From Calditrichota bacterium (GTDB lineage Bacteria; Electryoneota; RPQS01): 64,000 nt of DNA. Below the pieces are notes generated by a model. The model searched no databases. It had not been told where the DNA came from and worked only from the letters and a program-made list of their open reading frames with translations. Where the stretch lies: NCBI GenBank assembly GCA_020637395.1, contig JACJWA010000001.1, positions 496,001 through 560,000 of the forward strand, in the 5' to 3' direction. Positions 52,570 through 60,257 of the stretch are shown here, piece by piece. The first letter of the stretch is position 1, and every line of letters begins with the position of its first letter. The position numbers and the translations under genes are program-made.

Positions 52570-55442
52570 ACTTTGGTCTCCGCGCGGCCATTGCGGCTCG
52601 TGACCGCCGCTGAGCGATTGCGTGTAGCGTCCAGTTCGATCTTCAAGTACCTTCCCGTGTGACTCAGTTTGTGGCGTGCCACCTGCTCAGGCGTGCCAGA
52701 GATCAAAATCTCGCCGCCCCGCTCGCCGCCTTCCGGTCCCAAATCTATTAGCCAGTCGGCTGTCTTGATCACGTCCAGATTGTGCTCAATCACCAGCACC
52801 GTGTTGCCGCGATCCACAAGCGTGTGCAGCACTTTCAAGAGCAGTTTGATATCCTGGAAGTGCAGACCGGTCGTCGGCTCATCCAAAATGTACATTGTGC
52901 GCCCCGTCGCTACGCGCGAAAGCTCCGTCGCGAGTTTTACGCGCTGCGCTTCGCCGCCGGAGAGCGTCGTCGCTTGCTGTCCCAAATGAATGTAGCCCAA
53001 ACCGACTTCTTCAAGTGTGGCGAGCTTCCGTGCTATCGAAGGCATACTCTCGAAGAACTCACGCGCTTCCGCCACAGTCATGTCCAGCACGTCGGCGATG
53101 GATTTGCCCTTCCAACGCACTTCAAGCGTTTCGCGATTGTAGCGCTTGCCATGACAGACTTCGCAGGGCACATACACGTCCGGCAAAAAGTGCATTTCAA
53201 TCTTGATGATGCCGTCGCCCTGACAATTCTCACAGCGTCCGCCCTTGACGTTGAACGAAAATCGTCCCGGTTTGTAGCCGCGAATCTTGGCTTCCGGCAA
53301 CTGGCTGAACAGGTCGCGAATCACCGTGAACAGACCAGTATAAGTCGCAGGGTTCGAACGCGGGGTGCGGCCAATCGGCGATTGATCAATGTCAATCACT
53401 TTGTCAATGTGCTGCAAGCCCGTCAACTGCCCGTAGGGGAGGGGCGGATCTTTCGCGCTGTAGAATTTCTGTGCCAGTGCGCGATACAGGGTTTCGTTGA
53501 TCAGCGAAGACTTTCCCGAGCCGGAAACGCCCGTGACGGCGATGAACTTCCCCAACGGAAACTCGACGGTCACTTCTTTTAGATTGTTGCCGCGCGCGCG
53601 TTTCAGACCGAGCGATTTGCCCAATCCTTCGCGACGAGTTTCGGGAACATCTATGCGGTCCAGTCCACTCAAGAACCGTCCGGTCAGTGACGTCACATTC
53701 CGGGAGATTTCCGTGGGCGTGCCTTCGGCGACTACGCTTCCGCCATGGCGTCCCGCACCCGGCCCCAAATCCACGACATGATCCGCCGCTTCAATCGTGT
53801 CGCGATCATGCTCCACAACAATCACCGTGTTGCCGATGTCGCGAAGGCGTTTCAGAGTCGCAATCAAACGATCGTTGTCGCGCTGATGCAAACCGATGGA
53901 GGGTTCATCGAGAATGTACATCACTCCGGTCAGTTGCGAACCGATCTGCGTCGCCAGACGAATCCGCTGTGCCTCACCACCTGAGAGACTGCCCGCCGCG
54001 CGATTCAGAGTCAGATAGTCCAGTCCCACATCCAGCAAGAAGGTCAACCGCTCGCGAACTTCCTTCAAAATCTGGCGGGCGATCAGCGTGTCGCGCTCAT
54101 TCAGCTCCAGACTCTTGAAGAAGTCATGCGCATGCCCGATGGAGAGATCGCAGACTTGATGAATGTTCTGATTGTTCACCAAGACCGAGAGAGCTTCCGG
54201 TTTCAAGCGCGCACCTTTGCAGGCGGGGCAGGGGATGTTCCCCATGAAATCTTCAATCCACTCGCGCACCTGCTGTGACGAGGTCTGCTGATAGCGGCGC
54301 ATCAGATTGGGAATGACGCCTTCCCATTTGCCCATCGTCTCGAAGCGCGATTTCTGTCCTTCCCAAACAAAGGCCACTTCCTTTTTGCCCGAGCCGTACA
54401 GGATCACCTGCCTGTGCTCCGCCCTGAGCTTCTTCCAGGGAACAGTGAGCGGTATTTTGAATTTCTTGGCCGTGGACTCCAGCATGTTGCCATACCAACC
54501 GTCCACTCCGCCGGAAAGACTGGCAATCGCGCCGTCTTCGACCGAGAGTTCATCGTTCGGTACCACGCGCTCGGGATCAATTTCCATCTTGAATCCAAGC
54601 CCCGTGCAGCGTTCGCACGCGCCAAACGGACTATTGAAGCTGAACAGACGAGGCTCAACTTCCTGAATCGAGATATTGCAGTCGGGGCAGGCAAACCGTT
54701 CGCTGAACACGCGCTCTTTGCGGCCTTCGATGGTCGTGATCAAAAGGCCGCTCGACAGCCGAAGCGTCGTCTCGACGGAGTCCGTCAGTCTTGTCCGCAA
54801 TCCGTCTTTGATCACCAGACGATCCACCACGACCTCAATCGTGTGCCGACGCTTTTTGTCCAGATCAATCGGATCATCAAGGGATCGAATCTCTCCGTCC
54901 ACTCGCACACGCACAAATCCGTCCCGCCGGATGTTCTCAAAGATGTCCTTGTACTCGCCCTTGCGTCCCGTGACGACCGGAGCGAGCAGCTGAATCTTTG
55001 CGCCCTCGGGCAATTGCAGCAGCGCGTCCACGATTTCCTGCGCGGTCTGCCGCTGAATCGGTTTGCCGCAGCTTGGGCAATGCGGTTTTCCGATGCGCGC
55101 ATAGAGCAGTCGCAAGTAGTCATAGATCTCCGTCACCGTCGCAACCGTTGAGCGGGGATTCCGGATGCCTGCCTTCTGCTGAATGGAGATCGCAGGCGAG
55201 AGTCCTTCGATTGCGTCCACGTCCGGCTTCTCCATCAGTCCGAGAAACTGGCGCGCATAGGCCGACAGAGACTCCACGTAGCGGCGCTGACCCTCCGCGT
55301 AGAGCGTGTCGAAAGCCAAGGAGGACTTTCCCGATCCCGAGATGCCCGTGATCACAATCAGCTTGTTGCGCGGCAAGTCCAGCGAAATGTCGCGAAGATT
55401 GTGCTCGCGGGCTCCCGAAATCCGCAGAATCTGCGATTCCAT
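52566..55442 (-). CDS. uvrA: Excinuclease ABC subunit A
   Basis: UvrA is the damage-recognition ATPase of nucleotide-excision repair. The 958-residue product has two ABC-type ATPase modules: the first with GISGSGKSSLAFDTLYAEG (about residue 33), zinc-finger cysteines HCPSCGKPI, later FACPDCNISIQEV and a LSGGEAQRIRLATQIG signature with YILDEPSIGLHQRD. The second has TGVSGSGKSSLINETLYRAL (about residue 640), further zinc-finger-like cysteines, and TTLSGGEAQRVKLATELSR with YILDEPTTGLHF. It leads a six-gene leftward operon; no uvrB or uvrC is present here. The ATG at 55442 follows a candidate promoter. Confidence 0.97.
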   Translation of the reverse strand: MESQILRISGAREHNLRDISLDLPRNKLIVITGISGSGKSSLAFDTLYAEGQRRYVESLSAYARQFLGLMEKPDVDAIEGLSPAISIQQKAGIRNPRSTVATVTEIYDYLRLLYARIGKPHCPSCGKPIQRQTAQEIVDALLQLPEGAKIQLLAPVVTGRKGEYKDIFENIRRDGFVRVRVDGEIRSLDDPIDLDKKRRHTIEVVVDRLVIKDGLRTRLTDSVETTLRLSSGLLITTIEGRKERVFSERFACPDCNISIQEVEPRLFSFNSPFGACERCTGLGFKMEIDPERVVPNDELSVEDGAIASLSGGVDGWYGNMLESTAKKFKIPLTVPWKKLRAEHRQVILYGSGKKEVAFVWEGQKSRFETMGKWEGVIPNLMRRYQQTSSQQVREWIEDFMGNIPCPACKGARLKPEALSVLVNNQNIHQVCDLSIGHAHDFFKSLELNERDTLIARQILKEVRERLTFLLDVGLDYLTLNRAAGSLSGGEAQRIRLATQIGSQLTGVMYILDEPSIGLHQRDNDRLIATLKRLRDIGNTVIVVEHDRDTIEAADHVVDLGPGAGRHGGSVVAEGTPTEISRNVTSLTGRFLSGLDRIDVPETRREGLGKSLGLKRARGNNLKEVTVEFPLGKFIAVTGVSGSGKSSLINETLYRALAQKFYSAKDPPLPYGQLTGLQHIDKVIDIDQSPIGRTPRSNPATYTGLFTVIRDLFSQLPEAKIRGYKPGRFSFNVKGGRCENCQGDGIIKIEMHFLPDVYVPCEVCHGKRYNRETLEVRWKGKSIADVLDMTVAEAREFFESMPSIARKLATLEEVGLGYIHLGQQATTLSGGEAQRVKLATELSRVATGRTMYILDEPTTGLHFQDIKLLLKVLHTLVDRGNTVLVIEHNLDVIKTADWLIDLGPEGGERGGEILISGTPEQVARHKLSHTGRYLKIELDATRNRSAAVTSRNGRAETKV

Positions 55443-55476
55443 CTATCTGTTTATCCGTGTTTTAGTGTGAACATTT

Positions 55477-55505
55477 AATGTACCGAAAAATGAGCCGATA
55501 ATCAA
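55477..55505 (-). promoter_or_regulatory. Sigma70-like promoter for the uvrA operon
   Basis: On the minus strand TTGATT (55505-55500) and TACATT (55482-55477) are 17 bases apart, about 35 bases before the uvrA ATG at 55442. No LexA-like box was recognised. Confidence 0.5.
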
Positions 55506-55561
55506 GACAGGTAGGCAGTTCCACGACTACTTCGGCAACACTTTCCCCCGGCAAATTCTGC

Positions 55562-55590
55562 TTGACTTTCAAAACCCACTTCCTTATATT
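55562..55590 (+). promoter_or_regulatory. Sigma70-like promoter for the NtrC-type regulator gene
   Basis: TTGACT 55562-55567 and TATATT 55585-55590 are spaced by 17 bases, giving a leader of about 170 bases before ATG 55765. Confidence 0.6.
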
Positions 55591-55764
55591 GCGGCATCCT
55601 ATGGCAATTCCGTTAGTAACATGTAACTTCACAGAATGTTGCAACTATGTATGCTATAGGTTATGACACGCGATATGTGTGTGGATAAGTCAAGTTGACC
55701 CACGCAAGTCCCGCAAAAATGACCCATTACGTTCCGAAATCGGACCCAAAGAGGAGTGGCATCT

Positions 55765-57144
55765 ATGGCCAAGAATCGGATCCTTGTTGTTGACGATGAA
55801 CAGCACTTTCGCGACTGGCTCTGCCAGACCCTGAAACGCCGCAATTACGCCGTCGAGTCCTGTGAAGACGGCCAGTCCGCCCTGGACCTCCTTGAAGAGG
55901 GCCAGATGTTTGATGTCATCGTAACTGACGTCCGAATGCCGAAGATGTCCGGTTTGCAGCTCCTGAGAACTGCCAAAGAGCGCTTCCCAGGTGTTGATGT
56001 CGTAATCATGACTCAGTACGGAAGTGTTCCCGAAGCGGTCGCAGCTCTCAAAGACGGAGCCATTGATTTCCTCGAAAAACCTTTCCCTCAGGAAACCCTC
56101 TTCCTGCGCGTTCAAAAAGCCTTTGAATCGCGCAAGCTCAAACTCGAAAACTACAATTTGAAGCGCGAACTTGGAGCAAAATTCCAGTTCGACAATATCG
56201 TTGGACAGTCTCCCAAGATGCTCGAAGTTCTTGAGCAACTGCAGATGATCTGCCCGACGAAAGCGACTGTTCTGATCCAGGGCGAGTCCGGCACCGGAAA
56301 AGAACTCATCGCACGCGCTATGCACGAGAACAGCCCGCGCAGAGGCGGCCCGTTCATCAAGGTGAATTGCGCGGCGATGCCCGAGACACTCATGGAGTCC
56401 GAACTCTTCGGACATGAGAAGGGCGCCTTCACCGGCGCCATCAAGACCGTCGAAGGCCGATTTGCTCTTGCCAACGGCGGCACTCTCTTGCTGGATGAAG
56501 TCAGCGAAATGTCGCCGACCATGCAGGCAAAACTTCTGCGCGTTTTGCAGGAGCGCGAGTTCGAGAAACTCGGAGGTCGCGAGACGATCAAGATTGACGT
56601 GCGCATTGTCGCGACCACAAATCGCGACCTGAAAAAGGCTATCGCCGACGGAGATTTCCGCGAAGATCTGTATCATCGCCTGAATGTCTGCCCGATTATG
56701 GTAAGTCCGCTGCGCGATCGCGGCGAGGACATACCCGTATTGGCCAGCTACTTCGTGTCGCACTACGCGAACGACTACGCGAAAGACATTCACGGAATTG
56801 ATGAGCAGGCCATCGAGCAGCTCATGAACTATGCCTGGCCGGGAAATGTGCGCGAGCTTCAGCACAAGATGGAGCGTGCCGTCATCATGTGTGATGACAA
56901 CCTGATTCGTCCGCGTCATCTCTATCTGGACGGTCTGGAAACTACGCCTTCGTCGGAAACCATGTTTACGCTCGACGCGCAGACCAGCGCAACGCTCGCG
57001 GAAATCGAAAAGGCTGCGATCTTCAGAACGCTGCGGCTAAATGACAACAATCGCACCAAGACCGCCGAGTCGCTCGGTATCTCGATTCGCACATTACGCA
57101 ATAAATTGCGCGAATATCGCGAAGAGGGCATTGCGGTGGATTAG
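55765..57144 (+). CDS. NtrC-family sigma54-dependent response regulator
   Basis: This transcription activator for sigma54 RNA polymerase has 459 residues from ATG 55765 (GAGGAG at 55751-55756). A receiver domain (1-125) has acidic residues Asp10-11, phospho-acceptor Asp55 (VIVTDVRMPK) and DFLEKPF. The AAA+ activator domain (about 145-385) carries Walker A GESGTGKE (173-180), the sigma54-contact loop GAFTGA (220-225) and LLLDE (about 241-245). A C-terminal Fis-type HTH ends the protein (NRTKTAESLGISIRTLRNKL). The Fis domain fits enhancer binding. The nearby CheW-CZB gene and flgC have -24/-12-like promoters, so a flagellar/chemotaxis regulator (FlrC/FlgR-like) is a plausible but unproven role. 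No cognate kinase is adjacent. Confidence 0.94.
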   Translation: MAKNRILVVDDEQHFRDWLCQTLKRRNYAVESCEDGQSALDLLEEGQMFDVIVTDVRMPKMSGLQLLRTAKERFPGVDVVIMTQYGSVPEAVAALKDGAIDFLEKPFPQETLFLRVQKAFESRKLKLENYNLKRELGAKFQFDNIVGQSPKMLEVLEQLQMICPTKATVLIQGESGTGKELIARAMHENSPRRGGPFIKVNCAAMPETLMESELFGHEKGAFTGAIKTVEGRFALANGGTLLLDEVSEMSPTMQAKLLRVLQEREFEKLGGRETIKIDVRIVATTNRDLKKAIADGDFREDLYHRLNVCPIMVSPLRDRGEDIPVLASYFVSHYANDYAKDIHGIDEQAIEQLMNYAWPGNVRELQHKMERAVIMCDDNLIRPRHLYLDGLETTPSSETMFTLDAQTSATLAEIEKAAIFRTLRLNDNNRTKTAESLGISIRTLRNKLREYREEGIAVD

Positions 57145-57172
57145 CGGCACTGTGGACTTTCTAAGTCTCATG

Positions 57173-57203
57173 GAACGGCAGCTTCAACTTGAAGCTGCCG
57201 TTC
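57173..57203 (+). terminator. Hairpin after the NtrC-type gene (weak terminator)
   Basis: A 13-bp perfect stem (GAACGGCAGCTTC 57173-57185 with 57191-57203) has a 5-base loop but no T-run, so termination may be weak. Confidence 0.45.
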
Positions 57204-57278
57204 TCGTAGGACCTGTTCGAACTCATGTCGCGGATATTCCACACTTCGCCCGAGAGAGCATGCCAGAGGAGGACTTGG

Positions 57279-57292
57279 GGCATAGGAGTTGC
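57279..57292 (+). promoter_or_regulatory. Candidate sigma54 (-24/-12) promoter before the CheW-CZB gene
   Basis: GGGCATA-GGAG-TTGCG has GG at 57279-57280 and GC at 57291-57292, spaced correctly. The predicted transcription start is near 57304, 22 bases before ATG 57326. Confidence 0.4.
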
Positions 57293-57325
57293 GTTTTGAG
57301 ATGTTGCACCAACACGTGAGGACAA

Positions 57326-58126
57326 ATGCCGTCAAAATGGGTCGCTTTTCATTCCGGCAAGGATGTTTTCGGAGTCAGTATTGACTATGTTCGGGAAATG
57401 GTAGCCAATTTGAATACGCGTTCCGTGCCGCGCCAACCCCCGGAACAGCTCGGCGTAGCAATTCTGCGTAATGAGATTCTGGCGGTTTTGGACTTCAGAA
57501 AGCTGGTGGGCGACGTCTCGCTAAATCAAAGCGATATGCTGATCCAACTTCTTGGAGACCGCAAACAAGACCATCTGAATTGGCTTGCCGAATTGGAGTC
57601 GTGCGTGCGGGAAAATCGCCAATTCAAATTGGCACTTGATCCGACACAATGCAAGTTCGGCAAGTGGTATTCCGGCTTCAAAACGGATGACCCGAAACTC
57701 CGGGTGCTTTTGCACCAAGCTTCAACGCCTCACGAGAAAATCCATGAACTCGGCCGGAGAGCAATCGCTCTTGTGGAAGACGAAAAAACCGACGAAGCAC
57801 TTCGACTCATTTCAGAGCATCGAGACACAACACTTGCCAAGCTCCTGAATATCCTCAATCAGGCGATCCAACAAATTCATGATACCAGCAGGCAGGTGAT
57901 CATCGTCTTGGAACGCAACGGCAGGTCGGTTGGGTTGTGCGTTGACTCGCTGCACTCTGTGGTACTGATAGATGAGGATCATTTTCAACCTCCTGACGAG
58001 TCGGTCGGCTTTGAATCATTCGAAGCATTGCTTGGTTTTTGGACACAGCAGCAAGGCTCAATCATGAGACTTCTTGATGTCGAAAAGCTGGTTCCGGCTC
58101 TGTCAAAAGCATATGCTACAGCTTGA
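57326..58126 (+). CDS. CheW-like protein with inserted CZB (zinc-binding) domain
   Basis: This chemotaxis-type scaffold has 266 residues. The first 79 and last 80 residues form the two halves of a CheW fold (VSIDYVREMVANLNTRSVP and ILAVLDFRKLVG; then VIIVLERNGRSVGLCVDSLH and a final GSIMRLLDVEKLVPALS). Between them, residues about 80-165 match a chemoreceptor zinc-binding (CZB) domain: His83 in QDHLNWLAELE, Cys109 in QCKFGKWYSGF, and His136 and His140 in TPHEKIHELGRRA, the H...CxxGxW...HxxxH zinc pattern. A CheW split by a CZB domain would let zinc or oxidants act directly on the receptor-CheA array. ATG 57326 follows GAGGA. It lies downstream of an NtrC-type regulator and is followed by a terminator. 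Confidence 0.88.
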   Translation: MPSKWVAFHSGKDVFGVSIDYVREMVANLNTRSVPRQPPEQLGVAILRNEILAVLDFRKLVGDVSLNQSDMLIQLLGDRKQDHLNWLAELESCVRENRQFKLALDPTQCKFGKWYSGFKTDDPKLRVLLHQASTPHEKIHELGRRAIALVEDEKTDEALRLISEHRDTTLAKLLNILNQAIQQIHDTSRQVIIVLERNGRSVGLCVDSLHSVVLIDEDHFQPPDESVGFESFEALLGFWTQQQGSIMRLLDVEKLVPALSKAYATA

Positions 58127-58148
58127 CACTTGCTGTCTTGCAAGAAGG

Positions 58149-58176
58149 AAAATGGCTCCCAAGCGGGAGCCATTTT
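58149..58176. terminator. Bidirectional terminator between CheW-CZB and HExxH genes
   Basis: A 12-bp perfect stem (AAAATGGCTCCC 58149-58160 with 58165-58176), AAGC loop, T-runs on both strands. Confidence 0.9.
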
Positions 58177-58198
58177 CTTTTCGAATCGGAACAGTTTC

Positions 58199-59929
58199 CT
58201 AACGCATGGCAATCACCCGGAAAAGCATGCGATCCACGTGCTGAAGCGGCATGGAGAAGTCGCTGGTTTCAGTCACAAATCCGGGATCCTCCCATAGCTC
58301 TCCATCAAACGACACTTCAAGACGGTAGGCGCTTGCCCCGGCGACATCCTGCCAATCCAAAGTAATCATGTCACTGTCGGTATCGTAGCGTATCGTCACT
58401 TCGCGAGGTGTCGGGTCCTTAACTTCATAGGGCCGACGCAGCCGCTTGCCGCTCACCGGATCAAATGCGATGATGAAATCTCCCGCGAGCAAAGGTTCCA
58501 TCAATTCAATATCCGCCTGAATGTCGTCCATCAGGAACACCACACCGAGAGGTTGAAGCATGATCTCGCCGGTGGGATCGGTCCGCCAGACTTCTATCGG
58601 ATGCTGCCACGTCCCAAAGATTGTGCAGTAACTGTCACCTGCCCACGGCCACGGCTCAACTATGCGCGGCTGTATGTTCACTAACTCATAGCGCGCACAG
58701 GGAAACGCCGTTTCGGCTCCGATCACTCCGTCCGCATCCACGAGAAACGGACGAACATCGTACGCAGGAATCCAACGCGAGTAGTGCGCGTCGCAGTCAT
58801 TCACCAGCAAACCATAACCGTGCACGGGGTGAGAAGTTGGTGTCACGCTCAGCATGTCTTCGATCTGAGGGAATTGCATCGAGTTGGCCCACATCATCAT
58901 CGGACCGTCAGGTAACTTGTCTCCATTGAAGTCGGGAACATACATAATCGTCTTCGTCAGCGTATCCACAACGAAGTAGCATTCCATGGCCGGGGAATAG
59001 GCCATCGAATAGAAGCCCGGCGGCAACGGCATCTGCCACCACGGTGCCGGTTCAAGAATCTGCCCATTCTCAAATTGATAACCGGTCCAATGACATCCGC
59101 CATCGCGATTCGCGCCCATGATCAGAATCAAACTTCGATCATTTCCAAAGTAGTTTTCCCATGTTAACATGTCCGTGATTTCAAGCGGCCCCAGATCATA
59201 CAGTTGCTCCTGCGTGTCGCCCAGTTGAAATGCCGCAAGATTCCAGTTCTCTGGCGGATCCTTCGGAAGATAGCGAATGACCCAGCGCGTCAGCCAACTG
59301 GATTCAAGCATCCGCTTCAACTGATCGTACGCATAAATCCGCCGGTACTCCCGGAGTTTGTCGCGCACGTTTCGATAGTCTGCGTCCGTCGAATCCAGTC
59401 CGTTGGAATCCTTGTAGGCAAGCTCCGCCGCGTACGCAGGTATCTCCGTTTCAGCTTCGGGTAAATTGTTCGGCTGTCCCTTGTGCGTCGCTTCGTGAAC
59501 GAGCAGTTCCTCAAGATAATCCGTATTGCCGGTCGCCTCCGCATCCTCCAAAACGTCATCGCTGATGTTGATTTCGTCCCAGTATTCTCCTCCCGCGTAG
59601 TCCTCGTTGAGCGTCTCCGCCTGCATGGTGCCGTTGTTCAATTGGCCCTGCAAGAGTGCCGCAAGCGTTGAGCAGGACACTGTCACCGTTGAGCCTGCCG
59701 CATTGACGTAGCGAATCGAGTCCGGGGGCGGTGTCCGAATGTTCGAGATCGCATTACTGACTGATGTGCTTTCTTCCGGGGTGAGTGCTCGTCCGCTCCA
59801 ACTGCTGTCATAGCTGAAATCCAGATGATCCGGCGGCACATAGCGTGTCCACGTGGGCTCTGACGCCGCAAGAATGCCGACCAACACTCCCAGTGCGATG
59901 ATCCAATACATTCTTCTATTGTGTTTCAT
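58199..59929 (-). CDS. Exported HExxH-containing putative metallopeptidase with FN3-like C-terminus
   Basis: ATG 59929 sits four bases after GGAGGT (minus strand) and gives 577 residues; the frame is open to 60037 but that extension runs through a terminator-like hairpin. A signal peptide follows (MKHNRRMYWIIALGVLVGILAA). An HExxH site, LLVHEATHKGQPNN, lies about residue 160, with an acidic helix about 15 residues further (ETEIPAYAAELAY) that could supply the third ligand; this is zinc-peptidase-like but the family is not recognised. The middle has propeller- or sandwich-like segments; a C-terminal FN3-type domain (VTIRYDTDSDMITLDWQDV, then ASAYRLEVSFDGELWEDPG) ends the protein. Surface or secreted location is probable. 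It has its own promoter. Confidence 0.7.
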   Translation of the reverse strand: MKHNRRMYWIIALGVLVGILAASEPTWTRYVPPDHLDFSYDSSWSGRALTPEESTSVSNAISNIRTPPPDSIRYVNAAGSTVTVSCSTLAALLQGQLNNGTMQAETLNEDYAGGEYWDEINISDDVLEDAEATGNTDYLEELLVHEATHKGQPNNLPEAETEIPAYAAELAYKDSNGLDSTDADYRNVRDKLREYRRIYAYDQLKRMLESSWLTRWVIRYLPKDPPENWNLAAFQLGDTQEQLYDLGPLEITDMLTWENYFGNDRSLILIMGANRDGGCHWTGYQFENGQILEPAPWWQMPLPPGFYSMAYSPAMECYFVVDTLTKTIMYVPDFNGDKLPDGPMMMWANSMQFPQIEDMLSVTPTSHPVHGYGLLVNDCDAHYSRWIPAYDVRPFLVDADGVIGAETAFPCARYELVNIQPRIVEPWPWAGDSYCTIFGTWQHPIEVWRTDPTGEIMLQPLGVVFLMDDIQADIELMEPLLAGDFIIAFDPVSGKRLRRPYEVKDPTPREVTIRYDTDSDMITLDWQDVAGASAYRLEVSFDGELWEDPGFVTETSDFSMPLQHVDRMLFRVIAMR

Positions 59930-59983
59930 ATGACCTCCGATTGTCGCTCCGATATCCGGATCCTGCTCAACCTGATCCAAAAC

Positions 59984-60033
59984 AAAACGGCGAATTCCCC
60001 GTCCGCATATGCAGACTGAAAATTCGCCGTTTT
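59984..60033. terminator. Long terminator-like hairpin in the leader of the HExxH gene
   Basis: A perfect 13-bp stem (AAAACGGCGAATT 59984-59996 with 60021-60033) encloses 24 bases that can fold a second stem (60001-60006 with 60011-60016). On the minus strand it is followed by GTTTTGG. It lies between the HExxH gene start and its candidate promoter, so it could terminate read-through from the ABC operon or act as an attenuator. Confidence 0.7.
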
Positions 60034-60083
60034 TCACGCTCAGCCGATATCGAACGACCTATTGTGAATGCTCCAAGTGAAGG

Positions 60084-60112
60084 AATATAACTCGGAATGT
60101 TCAGCGTGTCAA
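60084..60112 (-). promoter_or_regulatory. Sigma70 promoter for the HExxH gene
   Basis: On the minus strand TTGACA (60112-60107) and TATATT (60089-60084) are exactly 17 bases apart, a near-consensus promoter. The predicted start near 60077 leaves a leader of about 150 bases that contains the hairpin at 59984-60033. Confidence 0.65.
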
Positions 60113-60257
60113 GAACTGACCATCCGAAAAGTGAGTGACAATGATACGCTCACTACTTCGCAGTTACTTGGAAATCACATCAACCGAAACTCATTCTCCC
60201 CTTTAGAATACCATTGTAAGAATCGCACCGTTTCGCCACCACGGATTCGCTTCCTGC

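Larger units (their letters stand above)
55443..55764. other. 322-base divergent promoter region between uvrA and the NtrC-type gene
   Basis: The region holds two good candidate sigma70 promoters, one per direction. A 21-codon open frame (55601-55666) rich in cysteine lies just after the rightward promoter, but it has no ribosome site and I do not call it a gene. Confidence 0.5.
59930..60257. other. 328-base intergenic region: leader hairpin and promoter of the HExxH gene
   Basis: The region contains the promoter and the terminator-like hairpin described separately, and the tail of the leftward ABC operon. No additional gene is supported; no clear terminator was seen directly after the permease gene. 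Confidence 0.5.
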
